From Lacrimispora xylanisolvens (GTDB taxonomy: Bacteria > Bacillota > Clostridia > Lachnospirales > Lachnospiraceae): a stretch of 64,000 nucleotides of DNA. Below the pieces are notes generated by a model. That model was not told the DNA's origin, did not search any database, and worked only from the letters and a program-made list of their open reading frames with translations. The translations under genes and the position numbers were made by a program. Shown here piece after piece: positions 48,765 through 58,926 of this stretch. Each line of letters starts with the position of its first letter. Position 1 is the first letter of the stretch. The DNA lies in assembly GCA_017084465.1 (NCBI GenBank), contig CP070896.1:2469001-2533000 (forward strand), given 5' to 3'.

Positions 48765-50920
48765 TAAGTTCAAGCACCTTCTTCCTTAATACGATTCCCA
48801 CCAACAGGGAGAGTGGAATATACACCAAAACATTTCTGATGTCAATCCAGTAAGCATTTTCATATAGTCCTGCCACACATTCCCTCATAGCGTTTATTAA
48901 GTGAGTGAACGGAAGCAGGGGATTTACCATCTGAAAAAATTTCGGTGTTACCTGAATGGGGAACGTACCGCCAGATCCAGCTACCTGTATAACCATAAAT
49001 ACAACAACGATGGCTTTTCCTACGTCTCCAAAAGACACTGTCATGGAGTAGGTTATATTTGTAAAAACAATACTTGCAATCACCGCAGCCAGCACAAATT
49101 TACCCGGTTCCAAGCACTGAATTTTCAGCATGTAGAGATCGCCCAGGGAAACAACCAGTGCCTGAAAAATTCCAAGAAGCATAAACGTAAGGTATCTTCC
49201 AAAATACGTTTCATACAGCTTCAGGCCCTCGGCCCGTGAAGGCTCCACTTTTGTTTTCAATAATGCCACCAGGATCAGACCTCCTACCCAAATAGCAAGT
49301 ATGGTATAAAATGGTGCCATGGCTGAACCATAATTTTCAACCGGATATATTTTGTTAGTCTGCATATCCGTAGGCTTCATCATAAAATCGCTGAACCGTT
49401 CCGGATCATTCTTCATGATGTCCATTATTTTATTCAGCTGCTTATTATCTGCAATTTTATTTACTTCATTGATCATATCATCGACACGTTCCTGACTCTT
49501 ATTAATCAGATTCAGGGAACTGTCCAAAGCTTCAATGAGGCTTTGAGATGAAGTATTGACGCTGGTAAGCGTGGTATCAATCTGTCCTACCAGGTTCCCG
49601 ATGCTGCCAAGTGCTCCTGCAGTGGTTCCCAGGGCATCATAGGTTTTATCCAGACTGTCTTTTAAAGGCACCTCAACCTTACCCTTATAGAAATTATTAA
49701 TATCAGAGATTGTGTTATATGCCAGAGACAGACTGTCCCCGATGTCATCTTTCATATCACCCGGTAATCTTCTCGTCTCTTTTACAGTTTTTTCAGCTGA
49801 CTGAAGCTTTACCAAAAGATCCTGCTGCTGTTTCACTGCGGCCCCTAAATCCTGCTGGATCTGAGTTACATCTGTTAATTTGACAGGAAGCTTGGTATTG
49901 ATATCATTTAAAAGCTTGCCGAAGCTGTTTAACTGGGTGATCATGGCGGAAGTCATGCTTTCCATGGCCTTTAAGGTATTGATTGCTGCATCGGCTGATG
50001 TATCTGATATATTACCAAGCACATTAAATGTTTCATATACCGTTTCTTCTGTCTTGGTAATCTGATCCAGGGTATCATCCACTCCTTGCGTAACTATATC
50101 AGACATCCCTCTTGTGGAATCAACCAGAGTCCTGGCACTTTGGGCGGTATCTTCTCCTGAAGTTATCATCCTGCTTACATCGGGCAGGGTACCTTTCACC
50201 CCATCATTTAAGCTGTTTACTGTACGTAGAGTACCTTTTAGTACACCAATGGTATCCGTAAGCTGATTAAGACTGTCTTTGATCTCATTCAGGGAGGTGA
50301 TTGCATCCCCCTCTGTCTGTATCTTTCCTGGTGCTCCAGTCATCGGAATATCCATTTACCAGTTTGCCCATCACTTTGGAAGAGGAGCTGATAAATGTTT
50401 CATTGATCTGCTGCTGTACGCTGGCTACGCCCTTATCGGTGATTTTTGTTGCAACAGCATTCTTTTTTTCATTTACATAATATTGTAAAACCGGCCGTTC
50501 AATATGGGATGTCAGTACGCTTGATATCTTTGTACTGAAGTCTTCCGGTACAACCACTGCAGCATAGTATTTTCCGGACTCTACCCCATCCATGGCCTCA
50601 TCCTTATCTACAAACTGCCAGCCGATTTTGTCATTTTTTCTAAGTTCATCAATAATCATCTCACCGATATTAATGGCTGAATCATCAATATCAGAATCAA
50701 AAATGCTGTCAATGGATGCACCTTCATCCAAATTGATAACTGCCACCTTTAATCCCTTGGTATTTGCATAGGGATCCCAGCTTGCAGCTATATTAAACCA
50801 GGCATATAATGCAGGTAACAGGGTCAGTCCAACGGCAATCAACGTTGCTACCGGGTTGGAAAATATATGCTTTAAGTCTCCCACGAATATTTTAAGTATG
50901 TTTTTTACATGTTTTATCAT
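48721..50920 (-). CDS. YhgE/Pip-domain ABC-2-like membrane protein (frameshifted)
   Basis: About 733 aa. N-terminal membrane helix and VALTLLPALYAWFNIAASWDPY-type YhgE/Pip start, a long helical extracellular region rich in Asn/Asp/Ser (residues about 200-500), and a C-terminal set of six or so membrane helices. A frame slip near 50354-50358 splits it. Related proteins include phage receptor Pip and type VII secretion EsaA. Role here unknown. Preceded by a clear promoter. Confidence 0.82.
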
Positions 50921-50969
50921 GCTTACCTCCCTTGTAATGGATTCATAAATATGTAGTGAATAGCTATGT

Positions 50970-50999
50970 ATTATAATATTTTATTGCACTAAATGCAAT
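50970..50999 (-). promoter_or_regulatory. yhgE promoter overlapped by a palindrome
   Basis: TTGCAT (50998-50993), 17 bp, TATAAT (50975-50970). The inverted repeat ATTGCA-N5-TGCAAT (50983-50999) covers the -35, a typical repressor operator position. Confidence 0.6.
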
Positions 51000-51084
51000 G
51001 TCTTATTCTGTTAAAGAATTTTCTTAATTATTATTAACCGGAATGCCAATATTATTAAATAGAGTGCTTCCAGCCCCAGGCACA

Positions 51085-51118
51085 GAAAAACTCGGACTTC
51101 CCAAAAGGAAGTCCGAGT
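51085..51118 (-). terminator. Terminator of the methyltransferase unit
   Basis: Perfect 12-bp stem ACTCGGACTTCC (51089-51100) / GGAAGTCCGAGT (51106-51117), followed by TTTT on the minus strand. Confidence 0.88.
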
Positions 51119-51120
51119 CT

Positions 51121-51902
51121 TTACTTATTATAATGAACCGGCATCGAAAAAGGCTTCTTAGTCATATATAATGCAATTGTATCAATTATTTTTATCTGAT
51201 TCCCCGCATTCATAACAGCTTCCCTGATCCCTTCATAAAATCTGGTTTTATAGGGTTCTTTTAATGTTATATGCTCCACCTGGGTTCCTGCTAAGTATTC
51301 CACATACTGGTCAGCATTTAAAATCTTTCTATTTTCCATTCGTAATAGTTTAAGTCAGTAAATCCATAATTGAGAACATGTTCGTAGTCCAGTTTGCACG
51401 TATACTTTGTTTCAACATAAAAATGCTTTTTGTATACTTCCTCCATCTGTTCATACAACTCTTCATTTCCACTTTTATAATCGGAGTATGTCATGAACAT
51501 AGCTAAGATGCCACCGGGTTTTAAAAGGTCGAATATTTTAGGAAATCCAACGTTCTCGGGAATCCATTGTATGGTTGCAGCGGAGTATATGAGGTCAAAT
51601 TTCCGGTCTCCAAAATTGTGGGTCTCAAAGTCATCATTTACAATATGGAAATTATCATATGTACCAAATTTGTTTGTCATGAACTCCGAAAAATTTTTCC
51701 CCAGTTCAATTGCCAGATAGTCACATCCTGTCTTTAGGAACGGCTCCGTGGCCTGCCCTGTCCCCGGTCCGATTTCCAGAGCTGATTTGTGGGGACTTAG
51801 ATCTGTATGGGTAATTATTTTAGAATAGAGCTCCTCACAATACCTTGGTCTCCATTTATCAAACTGTTCTGGAATTGTGTCAAACGTTTTTCTAAAATCC
51901 AT
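51121..51902 (-). CDS. Class I SAM-dependent methyltransferase (frameshifted)
   Basis: About 260 aa. SAM-binding motif I ALEIGPGTGQATE and post-I region AIELGKNFSEF. One missing A near 51331-51335 breaks NYYEWK/NRKILNADQYV. Repair joins the C-terminal 70 residues. It resembles trans-aconitate or small-molecule methyltransferases; substrate unknown. 17 nt after the DJ-1 gene. Confidence 0.85.
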
Positions 51903-51919
51903 ATCTTCTCCTTTATGGT

Positions 51920-52501
51920 CTAAATCTGCCGTACAGCCCCATTCTTAAAATTATCATACCACTGGCTCATCTCCTCATCACTGTCTACTTTAAGGATTTT
52001 AAAAATCTCATAGGCAAATTCAACGGCAGCCGTTTCATTGGCAGTCATGATCCCTCCATCTACTACGACCTGAGCGGGGATATAGAGGTCTTCACCTTTG
52101 TAGTTTTTTGCGCTCTTGAAATACTCCAAAGAATCTCCGGTATGCTTAACATGGTCAAGGAATCCATGTTTACACAGGAAATAGGTTGCGCCACAGATTG
52201 CTGCCACTGGAATCTTCATACCGATGAGCTGTTTGACAAATTCTTTTATTTCTATATAATCGTTTTCTTCCCAGGAAAGACCTCCCGGCATAATTACCAT
52301 GGCAAGATTATCATAGGAATGGTAATCTTCAATGGTATAATCAACGCTGGCTCTGATACCACCCATTGAGGTTTTAGGAAGTTTATCCATCGCTATGGTT
52401 TTTACTGTATAATCGGAAAATGAATTAATTACGGCAATTGTGTAACTTCCTTCCCAGTCGCACCATTGGTGAGTTAATACAATTAGAACTTCTTTTTGCA
52501 T
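51920..52501 (-). CDS. DJ-1/PfpI-family protein
   Basis: 193 aa, intact. Nucleophile-elbow cysteine in VAAICGATYFL and acidic partner in LVIMPGGLSWEEND-type segment. Members are glyoxalase/amidase-like or stress proteins. Co-transcribed with the methyltransferase. Confidence 0.85.
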   Translation of the reverse strand: MQKEVLIVLTHQWCDWEGSYTIAVINSFSDYTVKTIAMDKLPKTSMGGIRASVDYTIEDYHSYDNLAMVIMPGGLSWEENDYIEIKEFVKQLIGMKIPVAAICGATYFLCKHGFLDHVKHTGDSLEYFKSAKNYKGEDLYIPAQVVVDGGIMTANETAAVEFAYEIFKILKVDSDEEMSQWYDNFKNGAVRQI

Positions 52502-52618
52502 AATATTGGTTCCTCCCCCCAGGCTATATATAGTTTTATACCTGTATGATAATTATATTATCTAAAAAAATGTCAATTTTCAAGAAAAAGCTTTGTACCG
52601 CAATATATTTTTGTTGGT

Positions 52619-52647
52619 TTGACACAGTAAGATTACAATGGTAAACT
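52619..52647 (+). promoter_or_regulatory. Promoter of the plus-strand lipoprotein gene
   Basis: TTGACA (52619-52624), 17 bp, TAAACT (52642-52647), about 50 nt before the ATG. The rest of 52502-52700 is AT-rich; a TTGACA on the minus strand (52576-52571) may serve the DJ-1 gene, without a well-spaced -10. Confidence 0.6.
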
Positions 52648-52700
52648 TTGGTTATAGATATTAATAACACGTGGTTAAGAAAAATTTATAATGGAGTATT

Positions 52701-53858
52701 ATGAAAAAATATATTATTATTTTAGCTTTCCTGGGATTATTTTTGTTGAGCGCTTGTAGTAAATCCTCGTCTACAGAGAGCGTTACTAATGAACAAATGT
52801 CTCCCAACTTATTCAGTACAACTAAATTAGAGAATGAATCTAGTTCATCAAACATATCATCTACCCCTACAGCTTCTGACACCGGTCTATTATCCCCTAT
52901 GCAAACTTTTAAATCAGTGCTCCTAAATGAACAAACTCTATTATGTACGGATAAATCCCCCTATGATGACTTAGATCATGAATGGAATGGTTACTTGAAT
53001 GAACTTGCTTATGATTCAAATTCAATTAAAACGCCACAATTTGCTGTAGTTGATTTGGATGGTGATGGAATATCTGAGGTCGTGCTGGCGATAAAAGATT
53101 ATAACGGGTTTATTATCCTACGATATAAAGAGAGCAAGGTATATGGCTTTATTGTTTCATATAGGTCAATGTATAATCTCAAAGCAGATGGTTCATTTAT
53201 GACATCAAGCAGCTCAAGTGATACTTCCGTGAGCAAGATGCTGTTTATTGGAGATACTTTTTTTCAGGAAGATATTGTAAATTCAGTTGGGGGAACTCCT
53301 GACATTACCTATTATATGCATAATAAGCCAATTGATAAGGACACATTTGATAAACACTTAGATTTGTTTGATTGCTTGCTAGATGTAGAGTGGCATGATT
53401 ACTCCAAACAAGCAATAGACCAATTGCTTGTTGACAGTACAGATACGAAAAACGTACCGGTGTTACCGAAGTCAGATTCTTACGACAGGCAAAATTATTT
53501 GGATTCTCTTGCTTATTTAATGGATCTTAGAGCTTACTATAATATCAGTCTTGAAGACCAGGAAGAAGTCAATTCAAATGCTCGCAATTACTATAATGAC
53601 TGTTATAATGAGATGAATAAGATATTTCAATTATGTTTAGAAAAATTATCTGGAGATGAACTGGAAGTTTTAAGAACCACCCAGCAGAAGTGGCAGGATC
53701 GTTACGATCAAAGACTATCTGAGTATTTTAGTGAGCATAATGCAAATAATATGAAGGATCTTGTAGATCAATCCGTATATTATCAATTAGGGGATATGAT
53801 GTTAAATGAAATATTTTACCTCATAAATCTTTATTATAACAATAATTTTTATAATTGA
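52701..53858 (+). CDS. Lipoprotein with LprI/DUF1311-like C-terminal domain
   Basis: 385 aa. Signal peptide with lipobox LSAC (lipidated C19), a Ser/Thr-rich linker (20-70), an EF-hand-like loop DLDGDGISE (about 115-125), and a helical C-terminus (MNKIFQLCLEKLSGDELEVL...QQKWQDRYDQRL) like the lysozyme-inhibitor LprI family. It is the only long plus-strand gene here apart from araC, and visibly more AT-rich than its neighbours. It sits between host genes and the phage tail module, which suggests it came with the element. Family call moderate. Confidence 0.7.
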   Translation: MKKYIIILAFLGLFLLSACSKSSSTESVTNEQMSPNLFSTTKLENESSSSNISSTPTASDTGLLSPMQTFKSVLLNEQTLLCTDKSPYDDLDHEWNGYLNELAYDSNSIKTPQFAVVDLDGDGISEVVLAIKDYNGFIILRYKESKVYGFIVSYRSMYNLKADGSFMTSSSSSDTSVSKMLFIGDTFFQEDIVNSVGGTPDITYYMHNKPIDKDTFDKHLDLFDCLLDVEWHDYSKQAIDQLLVDSTDTKNVPVLPKSDSYDRQNYLDSLAYLMDLRAYYNISLEDQEEVNSNARNYYNDCYNEMNKIFQLCLEKLSGDELEVLRTTQQKWQDRYDQRLSEYFSEHNANNMKDLVDQSVYYQLGDMMLNEIFYLINLYYNNNFYN

Positions 53859-54150
53859 TCCATAAACAACCATCGAAAAGGGCTCTGCGTATATACTCCA
53901 TTCACAAAGCCCTAAATCCATATAAAACCAACTCAATTTAGGATAATAAAAATCCTATTTAATGTAGGGCGGGGTCCGGAATACCAGATGCCCTCTTTTT
54001 TATATTTACACTTTCGTATAAAGCAAAAGCTCATTTTTTTGAAATCATAACCGTCTACTACAATTAGTAAACGGTTTATTAAAATTACTCGCCAATTTTT
54101 CCTATCTTTAAGCCATTCATCTCCTGATAGTAAAACAAACAGATTAAGTG
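53859..54150. other. AT-rich gap with weak hairpins at the end of the phage module
   Basis: Contains AGGGCT/AGCCCT (53879-53913), TAGGAT/ATCCTA (about 53940-53957), and AGGGC/GCCCT (53966-53994) followed by a T-run on the plus strand, likely the lipoprotein terminator. AACCGT...ACGGTT (about 54047-54075) is a further hairpin. No gene is convincing. A minus-strand peptide MNGLKIGKIGE (about 54089-54124) has no good support. Confidence 0.4.
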
Positions 54151-54273
54151 TTATTCGGCAGCTCGTCCGTCTACTGTGTAAGAAATTTATTCACCGTCAG
54201 ACAGATGGAGACTGCAACTGCCGTTTGCAATATTGTAGGTTGTTTCTCCCACCTTGATAGTTTCTTGATTCAT
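54151..54273 (-). pseudogene. Small phage ORF with an internal stop
   Basis: ATG at 54273 has a strong AGGAGG 7 nt upstream and encodes 28 residues (MNQETIKVGETTYNIANG...) to TAA at 54187. The same frame reopens directly as ISYTVDGRAAE to another TAA at 54151. It could be a true 28-residue protein or a 40-residue one with a nonsense change or base error. Function unknown. Confidence 0.45.
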
Positions 54274-54285
54274 GTTAAGTCCTCC

Positions 54286-56551
54286 TTATGAGTTTGTTAA
54301 ATATGTTGCACTGAATAAAAATCCAGATGGCAACGGTACGTTAGATGTAGGTTGAAATACTATTGCTCCACCATTCTCAACATAACAGTTTGCCATTACA
54401 GCCTGGCTACTATATTGTATAGATATATTTTCGACAAATGGACGTGGTATACCATATATTCTATACAAACCATATGCTGACAATACTATCGTCGGAGATA
54501 TACTTATAGAAAGTGTTATTATTGCCGTCCCAGACAGATTACCATGCCTGACATACCCTCCACCAATAGTACCCCAAGTACAAGACAGACCAGATGTAAT
54601 TAAGCCTGATATCTGTGTACCGTTGGGTTGAATCTCCATACCTCCACCATCATTGAATAATTTAGTAGTGGCGCAAATTATTTACTATGCAATTAAATTT
54701 ACTTAGATTCGATAGTCTAACTCCATAAGTAAGTCCAGTACCATGCAAAGTCCCAAAAAAAGCAGTAGAACATGCTAAAATTGATATTCCAGTACCAGTG
54801 TTACCAGACAGAGTCATTTGTCCTGAAACATATGAGGTACTACCTCTTGCAACACACATAGAAAATGATCCCTCAGCTGGGGTGCTACGGAAATAATATA
54901 TATTCCACATAATGGTAGCCCAAGAATGAAAATTAGCCCCGTCAGTAATTAATAATGAATTAGTTGATATAGCATGTATTTCACTGGTAGAAGATGTTAT
55001 GATGATGTTAGATCCCAACACAGTAAATGTATTTGTTGAAATATCTCCAGACAGTATAAGTTTAATAACGCCGGAAGTAGAGAAACCACTTATTATAACT
55101 TCCTCCGGATAAATTCCGGTGGCTATGTGGATATTTCCTGTGTACCCACCTAAATCTTTAGGTAATATATCAATTGCATGTTGTATTGTTTTAAATGGAT
55201 TTCCAGATGTACCATCACCAATTGTATCTGATCCTGTAGTTGCAACATATAAATTTACATCTGTACTAAGTGTGCCAATAACAGCACCAGAAGACTTTAC
55301 AATGATCCCTCCGTTATCAGTCCCATATAATCTTGTTGCTATTAAATTGTTGACCGTACAAGTTATTAGACCATTTCTATAACTATAAAATCCGGTATCA
55401 AAACCTGTGCCGCGAATAGTACCTAAACCTGCTCTCGAATTATTTACCGCAAAAACTGCAACATCTGTATTACCAGTCAATGCAATTATTCCAGATGCAG
55501 TTAAATTAGATGTATTATCGATTATAATTGATGTATTTCTGGTTAAGTATTCTTTATACCCAGTAATATTCCAGTTTACTGCTATTAGTGAAAGGGCATT
55601 ACCAGAATCGGTCACAAATAACCAATTACATGTTAACGAAAAACTTTGTCCAATAGTTCTAATAACCGCATAGGCATTTTGTATTGTAAAGTTATTTACT
55701 GTAATATTGCCAGAAAGTCTTAGTTGTACACGACCATTAATAAAATTAGAAATTACAACAGATTCGTCGTATACACCTATGCCAATATCAATAATACAAT
55801 CAAATCCATTTAAGTTTTCAGGAATAGTACTTAATGCTTTAGTAATAGTTGCGTATTTGTTTGACTGTGTGCCATCACCATCAGTATCTGACCCCGTATT
55901 TGCTGATACATAGATGATCTTATCTCCGGAAAGAGGTCTTATGTTTTTCATGAACGTCAGCACTTTCCCGAAAAACCGCTTAACACTCTCACCCGCAGTC
56001 GGGATCGGATACTTATCCTCTACAGTATCCAGAGTTTCAATGACGGTTTCTGATATATTGCCACCGATTGCATCCACCCGCTCCAATACATCCTGGATTG
56101 TAGCCGTTCCGGAAGGATTCACGGTAATATTGAGTTGAGGGGCATCCTGAACCACATTCTGAATATTGTAGATATAAGAGGTAGATGCTACCCCATTGTA
56201 TTGTGGCATTTCATCTGGCATCTCTGCTGTCACAATAGAAAAAAGGACCTCATGTGTCCCGTCCATTGCATATAAACCAATGTTGTGTATGTAGTAGGTT
56301 GACGCAATATCCTCATTACTAAACAGTACCCTGGTCTGAATTATTGTTTCATTAAATACCACTGTTTCCGGATCACAGACTGTTTGCCTGACGCCCTGCA
56401 TATCCGTCAGACGTTTTAAATCTGCATTGTCTGGATACGCGAAATCAGATGTTTTCGCCTTCGTAATATTCAGCTTGATCTCTCCCGCCAAAGCCCGTGC
56501 TATTAATTTTTCTCCAACAGTCGTCAAAACTGCTTTATTATATTGTCCCAT
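54286..56551 (-). CDS. Phage tail fibre/appendage with two beta-helix repeats (frameshifted)
   Basis: About 754 aa after repair. N-terminal tail-attachment domain of tail-collar/DUF3751 type (GQYNKAVLTTVGEKLIARA). Then two copies of a right-handed beta-helix module, each opening with YVxxTGSDTxGDGT, followed by a C-terminal head. The frame breaks near 54668-54674. Repair gives VNNLATTKLFNDGGGMEIQ, which matches VNNLIATRLYGTDNGGIIV in the first repeat, so the two ORFs are one gene. The head likely sets host range. Confidence 0.82.
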
Positions 56552-56560
56552 AAAACCTCC

Positions 56561-57080
56561 TTAAATTGTAATTACCTTTGTTCCACTTAACGTTGAACCC
56601 AGACTTAAAACACCTTTAAAATTCTTTGTATTCACCTGCCTGGCGGTAATCTGTATATGTGCTGGTAAAATATCCCATAGCAAATTGTAAAGAAGATCAA
56701 CGGCTCCATAACGGTCTGAGGTAATTTTAATATCAATTAAACTTTTTACCATCTACCATAATCTCGTATCCATCTACTCCATAAAGCTCCGCCAGACGGT
56801 CTTTTAAAAACCCTACCGTAAAAGGAACTACCGTATTATACCTCTGCATGATACGACTTCTTCTGAATTCCAGGCTTTCTCCCTGATAAACAATCCCAAA
56901 TCTTTTCTCTAACAGTAAAATAGTCGCTTCATCAGCAGTCTGTATATAACAATTATTCCTCACAGAACGGATACAATCTTCGGCTTCTTCCAGTTCTATG
57001 GCCTCTGTTTCCAGCAATTCATTAAATTCAACTACATTTTGAAACCACTCCGGAAGAAGCATTTTCAGATCAACTGCCAT
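56561..57080 (-). CDS. Baseplate/tail protein, YmfQ/DUF2313 (XkdU) family (frameshifted)
   Basis: About 172 aa. LPEWFQNVVEFNELLETEA start and PFTVGFLKDRLAELYG are XkdU-like. A one-base slip in the A5/T3 stretch 56745-56756 separates the C-terminus (IDIKITSDRYGAVDLLYN). Overlaps baseplate J by 11 nt. Confidence 0.8.
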
Positions 57081-58218
57081 TAACCGTCACCTTCCCTAAT
57101 ATCGGCACCTGCTGCAGCGAAAATCTTCCTTGCATACCACGTCAGTTGCCGCACCGTTTATTAATACTTCAGTTACATTTACCACCTCTGGAATATCAAG
57201 AATTGCATAAATTATTCTGGATATATACACAGTAACGGCATATTCTATTTTCTGGCTTTTCACCATGGTTCCCCATGACTGACGGACTGACTGGAGATAT
57301 TCCTGTATTTTCTTTTCTATCTGGCTTTTATAGGCGAAACCTACATCAGATACAGTATTAAGGAACTGAACCTTAAGAGAAATATCTAACTCCAACTCAG
57401 TTCCCGTCCCAATCGTGACTGCTGCCCCGATGGGAGCAAGTCCATAACCACTTGCCGAAGGCACTGCTCCCCCTTCTTCCAAAGGACAAATGGTTTCTTG
57501 AACTGCATGTATCAGTTCCTCGCCCGCAGGACGCAGATTCCCGTCAAGAATGCTGCACAGAACCGTACCGCCTCCCTTCCATGCCGGATAAACCTGTACT
57601 TCTCCTACTCCGTCTATGGCAAGAATCGCATTGCGGTAAGAGGCTATGTTACCTCCAAATGATGCCACATCAAAAAGTTGCCAGATACCGTTCCCGCAAA
57701 GAACTATCTTTCTCTTCTTCCGTTCCTGCTGATAAAAGTTCAGTAAGCTCTGCAGAAGTCAGCCCGGTGACATAATCAATTGCTATCAACTGGCCGGTAT
57801 AATTATTTCCGATTTCTCCGGTAACTTCACATTTCATTTTATAGACATAACCAGTCTCCGTCTGCCCAATGAATTCTGTAACCTGATAAGTCAGGTAACC
57901 ATCACCTGTAAGGGCAGAAAAACGGGACCCAACCGGAATCGTTCTGTTAAATACACCCTTTTTAACTGCATAAGTAGACGCTTTTCTCTCAATCCCCCGC
58001 TCTGCTACCAGTAAGTCCAGGAAATTACCTCCTGCGGTTTCGGCGTAAGCATTCTTTTGTACAGAGTCCAGATCAAGATACAAGCCTTCCAGGTACCAGC
58101 TTTCTGGTCCAAGAGCGGTCTGAATCATTGATCCCTCTCTTTTGTCTATGGTATCGGGTACACGCTTTAGCTGCCTGCTTAATATATTTCCATAAGTTTT
58201 ATTACTAAAATCTATCAA
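57070..58218 (-). CDS. Baseplate J-like protein, XkdT family (two frameshifts)
   Basis: About 382 aa. N-terminus FSNKTYGNILSRQLKRVPDTIDKREGS and a central GxxxNR-like region NNYTGQLIAID are baseplate J features. An extra base in A5 57672-57676 and a missing T near 57117-57121 break the frame; the repaired end reads EDFSLQQVPILGKVTVNGS. A TTG start at 58218 with AGGAGGT overlaps the TGA of the upstream gene. Confidence 0.85.
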
Positions 58219-58619
58219 ATTTCCACCTCCTCTGAAAGAGTACCAAACGCGGTCTTTAACTGAAAACCGCATTTTATTGTACCGGTGTCAGTTATCTCAA
58301 AAACAAAGTTATCCACTGACAAAAACCGAGAGTCTACGGAAAATGCTTCTCTGATCCGTCGTTTTAACATACTTGTCACATATTCTGGCGGCTTGCCCAC
58401 CAGTTTTTTTAACTCTCTGCCAAAATTTGAAGAATAGATCTGGTTTTCATACCGTTCCACACTCAATATAATATCAGCTGCCTGTTTCATGGCCTCCAGA
58501 CCTTGTCCCATTTTTTTAATTGTCCCAGTTCCTTTGTCAACCAGATATGTATCCGTAGGGTACTCCCTCTTCTCGCCTTCATATAAAAATGCACTTGATG
58601 AATCCGGCAATGTTGCCAT
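58215..58619 (-). CDS. DUF2634 (XkdS-like) baseplate protein
   Basis: 134 aa, intact. EYPTDTYLVDKGTGTIKKMGQGLEAMKQA and EITDTGTIKCGFQL are typical. Gp25-like wedge position between XkdR and baseplate J. Confidence 0.88.
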   Translation of the reverse strand: MATLPDSSSAFLYEGEKREYPTDTYLVDKGTGTIKKMGQGLEAMKQAADIILSVERYENQIYSSNFGRELKKLVGKPPEYVTSMLKRRIREAFSVDSRFLSVDNFVFEITDTGTIKCGFQLKTAFGTLSEEVEI

Positions 58620-58632
58620 GTTTTTTCTTCAC

Positions 58633-58926
58633 CTACACTTTCGAAATTACTATGTAGCTCTGACCGGAGTTGGCTTTTAAGTATAAAACCTTATCTCCTG
58701 GCTTCAGACCTTTATTAATTATTACAGTTTCTCCCTGAACGGTAATAGCCTTGTATCGTACATTATCTGTCATCACTGCCACCGGTTCCGTAACATTTAA
58801 CCTTGTTGCCTCTATGCAAAGTGTAAGAGGCGAGGCCGATATAACAGTGGCATAACCTGTATCAAGTAAATCCAGGGCTCTTGTTGTATCAATAATAATG
58901 GATTGCAGTCTTTCAATTAATTCCAC
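58633..58926 (-). CDS. DUF2577 (XkdR-like) baseplate protein
   Basis: 97 aa from a GTG at 58926 with AGGAGG 9 nt upstream; the longer frame reads through the previous gene. Beta-rich OB-like protein (LKPGDKVLYLKANSGQSYIVISK). Overlaps XkdQ by 14 nt. Confidence 0.85.
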   Translation of the reverse strand: MELIERLQSIIIDTTRALDLLDTGYATVISASPLTLCIEATRLNVTEPVAVMTDNVRYKAITVQGETVIINKGLKPGDKVLYLKANSGQSYIVISKV

